DNA of 13,164 nucleotides from NCBI GenBank assembly GCA_934320645.1, contig CAKRFP010000051.1, positions 1 through 13,164 of the forward strand, written 5' to 3'. The stretch is from an uncultured Bariatricus sp. (GTDB lineage: Bacteria > Bacillota > Clostridia > Lachnospirales > Lachnospiraceae). A model generated the notes under the pieces. That model was not told the origin of the DNA, ran no database searches, and worked only from the letters and a program-made list of their open reading frames with translations. Position numbers and translations under genes: made by a program. Position 1 is the stretch's first letter. Each line of letters begins with the position of its first letter. Positions 8,361-13,164 of the stretch are shown one piece after another.

Positions 8361-8397
8361 ATAGATGTATTCTATCATTGATAATTTCTATTGTAAA
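8361..8397 (-). promoter_or_regulatory. selD promoter with LysR-box-like dyad over the -10
   Basis: On the minus strand TTTACA (8397-8392) is followed after exactly 17 nt by TAGAAT (8374-8369). The -10 lies within the dyad ATAGAATACATCTAT (8375-8361), which has the T-N11-A form of LysR boxes. The predicted transcript start is near 8362, giving a leader of about 60 nt. The -35 lies a few bases past the second lysR stop codon's far side, inside its coding end. The same arrangement occurs before yedF. Position over the -10 would fit repression or co-activator-type control; this is inference. Confidence 0.7.
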
Positions 8398-9308
8398 GAC
8401 TGCTTTTGCAATTCATACTTTTCTATAATCAATTCTCTCACATGTTCAGCCGCCGCCGGAAGTTTATAGTTCTTATTGTATACAAGATTCAGGTTTCGAC
8501 CGCTTCCATCCTGTGAAAACGGGAATTCCAGAACTTCTCCTGACTCGATCTCATCTGCAGCCGCAAGTCTTGAAATGATCGTAATGCCAAGACCACTTTT
8601 GACAGATCTCTTGACTGCTTCCGGATTCTCAATTGTCGCAACAATATTCAGATCATCCAAAGAGATTCCCATCTTTTTTAATTGCTTCTCTGCTTCTTTT
8701 CTGGTACCGGATCCCTCCTCACGCATAATCATAGGTTCTCCTTCCAGCCATTTTAAATCCTTCTGCTCTTTTACGATTTTCTGATATTCTTTCGTATTCG
8801 GCATAATAACAACCAGATCATCCTGGTAAAACGGTATGTATTTACAATTTGCTTTTTCGATTACTGTACCGGAAAATCCAATATCAACCAGATGCGATGC
8901 TACCTGTTCAATGACAGTACTGCTGTCACTTTCCACGATTCTGAACTGTTCTTCCGGAAATCTCTCCCGGAATTTCACCAGAATATCCGGCAGAATATAC
9001 TGTGCCGGTATCGTTGATGTTGCGATCGTAATGCATCTTTCTTTCTGTTCTGCTGCTTTTGAAAACATAGACCGGATTTCCTGTTCCAGTTCGATCATCT
9101 GACGTGCATACTGATAAAGTGTCTTTCCGTCTTCTGATAATTTGACAGTCTTAGTATTACGCACAAACAGTCTTACCTGCAGTTCTTTTTCAAGTGTCTG
9201 TATATGTGCACTTACCGTCGGCTGTGTCAGATACAGCTCCTGTGCTGCTTTTGAAAAGCTCTTTGAGTCAGATACTTTGATAAATGCTTCCAGCTGCTTT
9301 AAGTTCAT
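8388..9308 (-). CDS. LysR-family regulator, selenium-locus type (copy 2)
   Basis: This is a 306-residue LysR-type regulator with an N-terminal helix-turn-helix (MNLKQLEAFIKV; SFSKAAQELYLTQPTVSAHI) and an effector-binding domain containing TIATSTIPAQYILP and GLGITIISRLAA. It is a close paralogue of the regulator at 3013-3930, without obvious gaps between them, and the C-terminal ten or so residues diverge. The start has AGAGGA about 7 nt upstream. Its stop is 85 nt before selD, and the selD promoter begins inside its 3' end. It is therefore well placed to control selD and, through the shared dyad, yedF. Two GATCAAAT(T)CGT repeats lie in its own upstream region. Confidence 0.9.
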   Translation of the reverse strand: MNLKQLEAFIKVSDSKSFSKAAQELYLTQPTVSAHIQTLEKELQVRLFVRNTKTVKLSEDGKTLYQYARQMIELEQEIRSMFSKAAEQKERCITIATSTIPAQYILPDILVKFRERFPEEQFRIVESDSSTVIEQVASHLVDIGFSGTVIEKANCKYIPFYQDDLVVIMPNTKEYQKIVKEQKDLKWLEGEPMIMREEGSGTRKEAEKQLKKMGISLDDLNIVATIENPEAVKRSVKSGLGITIISRLAAADEIESGEVLEFPFSQDGSGRNLNLVYNKNYKLPAAAEHVRELIIEKYELQKQSLQ

Positions 9309-9327
9309 AATTATTTCCTCTTTCTAT

Positions 9328-9379
9328 TCGATCAAATTCGTATAAATCCAACCTCACTGAATCCCTTTGATCAAATCGT
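9328..9379. repeat. Two copies of a GATCAAAT(T)CGT motif upstream of lysR copy 2
   Basis: On the plus strand TCGATCAAATTCGT (9328-9341) and TTGATCAAATCGT (9367-9379) are near-identical, about 39 nt apart. The second contains the perfect palindrome TTTGATCAAA. They lie 20-70 nt upstream of the LysR start codon, where autoregulatory operators usually sit. No convincing -35/-10 pair was found here, so the role is speculative. Confidence 0.35.
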
Positions 9380-9399
9380 GCAGCCACATCTATCCTCTG

Positions 9400-9585
9400 C
9401 TATCCAATATCAAATATCAGAGAGCCAGGTGCATCTGCCCGAGCAGACAAATTCTTTCTGTCCAGGAGGTTCTTCTCTTCAGTTTTTAACAACTTGTCCA
9501 GAACCTGAACAAGGGTCCTTCGACCTGCTTTCATGCCTCAACATGATGTCCTTATACACTGTGTCTCTCTGATATCTTTATTCAT
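9400..9585 (-). pseudogene. selD 5'-end copy with in-frame UGA: selD relic or Sec-dependent leader ORF
   Basis: On the minus strand an ATG at 9585 opens MNKDIRETQCIRTSC, then TGA (9540-9538, codon 16), then GMKAGRRTLVQVLDKL and on to TAG at 9400. If TGA is read as Sec the product is 61 residues; if read as stop, 15. The first 40 positions align with SelD, about 22 identical by eye with one single-codon deletion, including the Sec, the catalytic Lys three residues later, and TLxQVLxKL. Similarity ends near codon 40 and the remaining 20 residues match nothing I recognise, so most of SelD is missing. Homology extends into the leader, but the ribosome binding site is weak (GTTGAGAA against GTTGGGGA in selD). 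The hairpin after UGA is retained (9493-9513). It lies 66 nt after yedF and 91 nt before lysR copy 2. Confidence 0.7.
9493..9513 (-). promoter_or_regulatory. SECIS-like hairpin in the selD-like mini-ORF
   Basis: CUUGUUCAG - GUU - CUGGACAAG forms nine pairs with the same GUU loop and the same 33-nt spacing from UGA as in selD. Relative to selD, pair 4 is G-C instead of G-U, pair 5 is U-A instead of C-G, and pair 6 is U-G instead of C-G. All differences keep pairing, although they change Ala to Val and Gly to Asp in the encoded peptide. Confidence 0.65.
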
Positions 9586-9651
9586 ACTTAATTTCTCAAC
9601 TTTTCTTTTTTCATTCCGGCTCTTTCCCCGACCGGTTGGTTGTTATGTAGC

Positions 9652-10254
9652 TTATGGTCTGACGATCTTTCCTGCTTCAGCCATGGATTCAACAATGCTG
9701 TACATATTGGTCACACCACCAACAGCAAGTTTGTCTTTTACCTGATAGTAATCAAGGCATGTACCGCATGTAAGGATCTCTACACCCTGTGCTTCCAGAG
9801 ACTTCAGATCTTCAAGAGAATCTGATCCTTCTACAGTAAGTGTTGCTCCTCCATTGTAGAAAAGCATCTTCTTCGGAAGTGTATCAAGCTGTGTAACTGC
9901 ATAGATAAATCCTTTGATCAGGACTTTACCAAGTTCATCGTTACCACTTCCCATACGGTCAGAAGATACGACTACGATAAGATCACCCTTCTGATCCGGT
10001 GCACATGCAGCTTCTGTATCTGCCGCTGCCGGTGCTCCCTGCATCTGGATCGTTACTTTGTATTCTTTTTCCCCAAGCTTTTCAGAGCTTACTTCTCCGC
10101 CCTGTTCTTTTCCAAGCTTTGTAACATTCTGTACAGCGATCTCATTATCTACTAATACTTCAATTGTCTCCGGTCCTGTAAGAGCCTGCATTGCTTTTTT
10201 TGTTTTGATTACCGGAATCGGGCAGTTATCTCCCATTGCATTAACTGTTACCAT
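9652..10254 (-). CDS. yedF: Selenium metabolism protein YedF (TusA-like plus DsrE-like domains)
   Basis: This protein of about 200 residues has the two-domain layout of the selenium-associated YedF family. The N-terminal TusA/SirA-like domain carries NAMGDNCPIPVIKTKKA with the CPxP cysteine near residue 11. An acidic/Ala-rich linker follows, then a DsrE-like domain ending in the family motif ILTCGTCLDYY. The biochemical role is not established; a thiol carrier or transferase for reduced selenium is likely. The start is uncertain: ATG at 10254 gives the usual family N-terminus and stands 11 nt from AAAGGTGG, while ATG at 10263 is only 2 nt from it. It has its own promoter (10297-10333), matching that of selD. 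The selD-like mini-ORF follows 66 nt after its stop. Confidence 0.92.
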   Translation of the reverse strand: MVTVNAMGDNCPIPVIKTKKAMQALTGPETIEVLVDNEIAVQNVTKLGKEQGGEVSSEKLGEKEYKVTIQMQGAPAAADTEAACAPDQKGDLIVVVSSDRMGSGNDELGKVLIKGFIYAVTQLDTLPKKMLFYNGGATLTVEGSDSLEDLKSLEAQGVEILTCGTCLDYYQVKDKLAVGGVTNMYSIVESMAEAGKIVRP

Positions 10255-10263
10255 AATATTCAT

Positions 10264-10692
10264 TTCCACCTTTCTTTTACGTGAATCATTTCACTTATAG
10301 ATACATTCTATCACCCTTCGCCTTTGATGTAAACAGATTACACCGTTATTTTCAACAAAAACCTTTTGTTATCGCGATAGCTTTTTGTGAATTATGATGT
10401 GAATACCAAAAATAGATTTTCCCGTTCACTAATGTATCCGAATTGCTCCTTTGCTATGCGATTTTTGCATTTCTATATATTATTGCGATATTTTCCATTC
10501 ACTTCTTGCAGTATCTTTCCTTCTATAATAAAATAGAACAGAAAGAACGTATATCTATAAATTAAACAAAACTATAGAAAGCCGTAAATTTATCAAAAAA
10601 ATTGTGTCAAGGCACGTAATACCTTTTATTTAGCATGGATTTTATTGAAATTTCCTGTTAAATAAAAAAATTTAGAAAGGATTTAGTAATAT
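10264..10692. other. AT-rich divergent intergenic region, yedF / methyltransferase
   Basis: This stretch of about 430 nt separates divergent genes. Its left end holds the yedF promoter. It contains a 7-bp hairpin AACAAAA-ACC-TTTTGTT (10354-10370) and a repeated TATYGCGATA motif (10370-10379 and 10491-10500). A TATAAT at 10524-10529 reads toward the methyltransferase but has no convincing -35 at normal spacing. AGAAAGGA at 10673-10680 is the likely ribosome binding site of the plus-strand gene. I see no tRNA or coding region here. Confidence 0.6.
10297..10333 (-). promoter_or_regulatory. yedF promoter with the same LysR-box-like dyad as selD
   Basis: On the minus strand TTTACA (10333-10328) is 17 nt from TAGAAT (10310-10305). 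The -10 sits in the dyad ATAGAATGTATCTAT (10311-10297). Compared over 17 bases with the selD site, only two central positions differ, while the 17-nt spacers are unrelated. The predicted transcript start near 10298 leaves a short leader of about 35-45 nt carrying the ribosome binding site. Confidence 0.7.
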
Positions 10693-11550
10693 ATGTGGTT
10701 AGCAGATGGTTGGAAAGATTATGAAGTCATAGACTCCTCAGACGGAGAAAAGCTGGAACGCTGGGGGCAGTACATTCTGGTTCGTCCGGATCCGCAGGTA
10801 ATCTGGGATACTCCGCGCACAGACAGACGCTGGAAACACCCGAACGCACACTATCACCGCAGCAAAAAGGGCGGCGGTGAATGGGAATTTTTCGATCTCC
10901 CGGAACAATGGCAGATCAGTTATAAGAATCTTACTTTTAACTTAAAGCCGTTCAATTTCAAACACACCGGACTCTTTCCGGAACAGGCAACCAACTGGGA
11001 CTGGTTCTCTGAAAAGATCCGCAATGCCGGACGCCCGGTAAAAGTCCTGAATTTATTCGCCTATACCGGTGGTGCGACACTTGCAGCAGCTGCTGCCGGC
11101 GCACACGTAACCCACGTTGATGCTTCCAAGGGAATGGTCACATGGGCAAAAGAAAATGCTGTTTCATCCGGACTCGGCGATGCACCGATCCGCTGGCTGG
11201 TTGACGACTGTGTCAAGTTCGTAGAACGCGAAATCCGCCGCGGTAATCATTACGATGCGATCATCATGGATCCACCTTCCTACGGTCGTGGACCAAAGGG
11301 CGAGATCTGGAAGATTGAAGACGCAATTCATCCACTGGTAAAACTCTGTACGAAGATTTTATCCGATGATCCGCTGTTCTTCCTGATCAATTCCTATACG
11401 ACAGGACTTGCTCCGGCAGTACTGACTTATATGATCGCAACTGAGCTTAAGAAATACGGTGGTCATGTGGATTCACAGGAGATTGGACTTCCGGTATCTT
11501 CCAATGGACTGGTGCTTCCTTGTGGGGCAAGTGGAAGATGGGAGAGATAG
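10693..11550 (+). CDS. Class I SAM-dependent RNA methyltransferase, RlmI/RlmK-like
   Basis: This 285-residue protein is a Rossmann-fold methyltransferase of the RlmI/RlmK-C group (23S rRNA m5C or m7G enzymes). The N-terminal part (WGQYILVRPDPQVIW; FKHTGLFPEQ at 89-98) is typical of these proteins. SAM motif I is LNLFAYTGGATLAAAAAG (119-136), an acidic residue follows in HVDAS (141-145), and the catalytic-type motif is DPPSYGRG (193-200). It lacks the N-terminal PUA domain of E. coli RlmI, which is usual for this shorter subgroup. The actual RNA target cannot be assigned from sequence. The start has AGAAAGGA about 12 nt upstream. It is a stand-alone plus-strand gene, and nothing links it to the selenium locus beyond adjacency. 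Confidence 0.88.
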   Translation: MWLADGWKDYEVIDSSDGEKLERWGQYILVRPDPQVIWDTPRTDRRWKHPNAHYHRSKKGGGEWEFFDLPEQWQISYKNLTFNLKPFNFKHTGLFPEQATNWDWFSEKIRNAGRPVKVLNLFAYTGGATLAAAAAGAHVTHVDASKGMVTWAKENAVSSGLGDAPIRWLVDDCVKFVEREIRRGNHYDAIIMDPPSYGRGPKGEIWKIEDAIHPLVKLCTKILSDDPLFFLINSYTTGLAPAVLTYMIATELKKYGGHVDSQEIGLPVSSNGLVLPCGASGRWER

Positions 11551-11641
11551 GACTGAGAACCGAGTTGTTCATTCTTTCTTAGAATCGATTATTTTCTGAA
11601 TAGTATAAATTTGATTTATGCAATCATAAGAGCTCTAAAAT

Positions 11642-11737
11642 AAAAGAGAAGTCATCTGATATGAAATGGATTTTCCTTGCAATAAAGCTTGTGCTTTAAA
11701 GTGAAATCCTTTTCTAAACTCAGATGACTTCTCTTTT
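11642..11737. terminator. Bidirectional terminator: 18-bp inverted repeat with nested hairpins
   Basis: AAAAGAGAAGTCATCTGA (11642-11659) and its perfect complement TCAGATGACTTCTCTTTT (11720-11737) bracket 60 nt. The interior holds GGATTT / AAATCC (11668-11673, 11704-11709) and TAAAGC-TTGT-GCTTTA (11683-11698), so the whole could fold as nested stems. T-runs follow on both strands. It lies between the convergent methyltransferase and phosphatase genes, fitting shared termination. The 60-nt interior is long for a plain terminator. Confidence 0.7.
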
Positions 11738-11791
11738 TATTTTTCGTTTTCCTTTGGTTACATCTTTTCTTTGGATTACCCATCTGATGAT

Positions 11792-12253
11792 TTATTGAGG
11801 ATGCTCCATCAGATAGCCTAGAAATGCCTGGCATCCTTCCATCACATCATCGAATGTCTCATCAAAATTCCCCGTATACCATGGATCTGCAATGTCTCCC
11901 GGGCGATCCGTGTAGTCCAGAAGTCTCTGTACCTTGTGGTCCGGATCACTTCCGATAATTCTCATAATATTCTGTATATTGTATCGCTCCATACAGATAA
12001 TGTAATCGAACGCGGCATATTCTTCTTTACGCATCTTGCGTGCACGGTGATTGCCACACGGGATGCCTTCCTCGCGGAGTTTCTTCTGCGTGCCGCGGTG
12101 GACCGGGTTTCCATACTCCTCGTTGCTTGTACCAGCAGAATCGATGACGAAATCGGACTCCAGACCGGATTGTCTGACTAAATATTTCATCACATATTCT
12201 GCCATGGTGGAGCGGCAGATGTTGCCGTGGCAGATGAATAATACTTTTATCAT
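11792..12253 (-). CDS. Low-molecular-weight protein-tyrosine phosphatase
   Basis: This 153-residue protein is a low-molecular-weight tyrosine phosphatase. The P-loop CHGNICRS spans residues 8-15, with nucleophile Cys8 and Arg14. DSAGTSNEEYGNPVHRGT (38-55) is the usual second conserved block, and the general-acid motif DPWYTG (123-128) is near the C-terminus. It removes phosphate from tyrosine on proteins in the cytoplasm; in Firmicutes members act on stress or polysaccharide regulation, but no substrate is suggested here. The start at 12253 is chosen over an ATG at 12271 because the family begins right before VLFICHGN and GCGAGG stands about 11 nt upstream. The length is typical. Confidence 0.93.
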   Translation of the reverse strand: MIKVLFICHGNICRSTMAEYVMKYLVRQSGLESDFVIDSAGTSNEEYGNPVHRGTQKKLREEGIPCGNHRARKMRKEEYAAFDYIICMERYNIQNIMRIIGSDPDHKVQRLLDYTDRPGDIADPWYTGNFDETFDDVMEGCQAFLGYLMEHPQ

Positions 12254-12270
12254 TGTTGCATAACCTCGCA

Positions 12271-12315
12271 TTTCTTAGTTTTTCTTAGTTTCTCGGGCTT
12301 TGTAAGCCTTTGTAA
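12271..12315. repeat. Two adjacent pairs of 10-bp tandem repeats in the int-phosphatase spacer
   Basis: TTTCTTAGTT occurs twice in tandem (12271-12290). After five bases, GGCTTTGTAA and GCCTTTGTAA follow as a second tandem pair with one mismatch (12296-12315). The period equals about one helical turn. The position beside an integrase 3' end fits a recombinase or accessory-factor binding region at an element end, but this is not shown. Confidence 0.5.
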
Positions 12316-12371
12316 ATTTTGGCTTTTTGGTATAGCCTGGTTTATTTTCGCATAATATCGTCAGCAAAAGA

Positions 12372-12408
12372 TGTAAAATAAGGTGTATATTTTTCTATTT
12401 TACACCTT
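12372..12408 (-). terminator. Hairpin after the integrase gene
   Basis: AAGGTGTA (12380-12387) and TACACCTT (12401-12408) form an 8-bp stem, followed on the minus strand by ATTTTACATCTTTT, a weak intrinsic terminator 24 nt past the integrase stop. A second 9-bp inverted repeat, TGTAAAATA (12372-12380) / TATTTTACA (12396-12404), overlaps it and would exclude it. Confidence 0.5.
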
Positions 12409-12432
12409 GCTATTTTCAATTAAAAATCGTAA

Positions 12433-13164
12433 TTACACAGCCTGAATTCGGGCAACTTCTTCCCTGGCATCCTCAATATTTACATGCGTATATGTATTCA
12501 GCGTTACGCTGATGTCTGAGTGGCCCATCAAATATTGCAATGCTTTTGGATTCATTCCGGATTTTGCCATATTTGAGCAATAGGTATGCCGACATACATG
12601 CGGTGTAATGACAGGCATCTGTACTTTATAAGTATTATTATACTTCTGAACGATATGTTGGAAATAATGCTCCCAGTGCAGGGAATAACAGATACTTTCA
12701 TTTTTATCAAAGTATAAGAATCCACTTTTTCCATCTACCATAGGTTCTGCTTTGGGCGGGTTTCGTTTTTCTATTATTTTCCGAAAACATTCCTCTACAT
12801 CTGCAGTCATAGGTATCTTTCTCGTTCCGCTGGTTGTTTTAGTCTCTTGAATATAATATCCGATTTTTGATTTTTTCTGCAATTGATGATCGATGTTGAT
12901 CGTATGCTCCTTGAAATCAATATCAGAAATCGTCAGCCCGCAGAATTCTGAGATGCGAAGCCCCGTCTTAAACAATATATAAATACCTTCATAGTATTTA
13001 CTGAAATGTGCATCATCCTTTACAAATTGTAAAAACTTACGCTCCTCCGCTCTGCTGATTGCCTCTCTTGTCACACTGTCATTCACGACCACTTCCATTA
13101 GCTGAAACTGAAATGGATTTTTCCTGATCAGGTCATCATCCACCGCCAACTGAAATGCCGGACG
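12433..13164 (-). CDS. int: Tyrosine recombinase/integrase, Tn916-Int type (N-terminus outside the window)
   Basis: The frame stays open to the right edge (reading ...FQLAVDDDLIRKNPF), so the gene starts beyond the window and about 243 C-terminal residues are present. All catalytic elements of the tyrosine recombinase domain are visible: Arg in TGLRISE, Lys in the ETKTTSGTRKIP hairpin, HVCRHTY (HxxR), the GHS histidine in LMGHSDISVTLNTY, and the tyrosine nucleophile in NTYTH. The sequence resembles integrases of Tn916-like conjugative elements and related phages in Firmicutes. The 3' end faces the phosphatase gene, and such int genes usually sit just inside one end of the element. The element body therefore probably extends to the right. 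No excisionase is seen here. Confidence 0.92.
   Translation of the reverse strand, partial: RPAFQLAVDDDLIRKNPFQFQLMEVVVNDSVTREAISRAEERKFLQFVKDDAHFSKYYEGIYILFKTGLRISEFCGLTISDIDFKEHTINIDHQLQKKSKIGYYIQETKTTSGTRKIPMTADVEECFRKIIEKRNPPKAEPMVDGKSGFLYFDKNESICYSLHWEHYFQHIVQKYNNTYKVQMPVITPHVCRHTYCSNMAKSGMNPKALQYLMGHSDISVTLNTYTHVNIEDAREEVARIQAV

Noticed and set aside
9378..9572. Plus-strand ORF of 64 codons opposite the selD-like mini-ORF
   Set aside because: It is antisense to the region with clear selD homology, has no recognisable ribosome binding site or family, and its codons mirror the minus-strand frame.
10524..10529. TATAAT as the methyltransferase -10 element
   Set aside because: No acceptable -35 lies 16-18 nt upstream and the site is about 165 nt from the start codon in very AT-rich DNA, so it is mentioned but not annotated as a promoter.
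11652..11834. Minus-strand 60-codon ORF after the phosphatase
   Set aside because: It runs through the terminator hairpin and overlaps the phosphatase 3' end in another frame; the product is a low-complexity Lys-rich peptide.

Overview
The window looks like a chromosomal segment of a gut-type Firmicute, most likely a Lachnospiraceae member. This rests on Firmicute-style AGGAGG ribosome binding sites, protein families typical of that group, moderate-to-low GC, and a Tn916-type integrase at the right edge. I made no database comparison, so the genus is open.

Positions 1-10350 form an almost complete selenium-utilisation locus, all on the minus strand and read right to left. The order is yedF (9652-10254), a short selD-like open frame with an in-frame UGA (9400-9585), a LysR regulator (8388-9308), selD (7259-8302), selA, selB, a second LysR paralogue, an EGA-type cysteine desulfurase/selenocysteine lyase, then after a hairpin and a new promoter yedE, a TusA-like protein and a DUF3343 Se/S carrier-like protein. 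YedE probably imports a selenium species. The desulfurase, TusA, DUF3343 and YedF proteins are plausible handlers of reduced sulfur/selenium. SelD makes selenophosphate, SelA converts Ser-tRNA(Sec) to Sec-tRNA(Sec), and SelB delivers it to UGA codons. SelD is itself a selenoprotein: codon 17 is TGA, followed by a SECIS-like hairpin, and the true start lies 120 nt upstream of the first ATG-like start after that TGA.

Two observations stand out. First, between yedF and the second LysR lies a degenerate copy of the selD 5' end that keeps the start, the in-frame TGA, and the 9-bp hairpin at the same spacing. Its stem differences from selD all preserve pairing even though they change amino acids. 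It is either a selD relic or a selenocysteine-dependent leader ORF. Second, yedF and selD share a promoter of the form TTTACA-N17-TAGAAT whose -10 region sits in a common dyad, ATAGAATRYATCTAT, with the T-N11-A form expected of a LysR box. This suggests co-regulation by one or both LysR paralogues.

An AT-rich divergent intergenic region (10264-10692) follows, then a plus-strand RlmI/K-like rRNA methyltransferase, a bidirectional terminator of convergent genes (about 11642-11737), a minus-strand low-molecular-weight tyrosine phosphatase, and a repeat-bearing spacer (12254-12432). The right edge holds the C-terminal part of a tyrosine integrase cut by the window end, so an integrative element probably begins in that spacer and extends beyond the window. 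No tRNA gene (including selC), rRNA, CRISPR array or insertion sequence was recognised.
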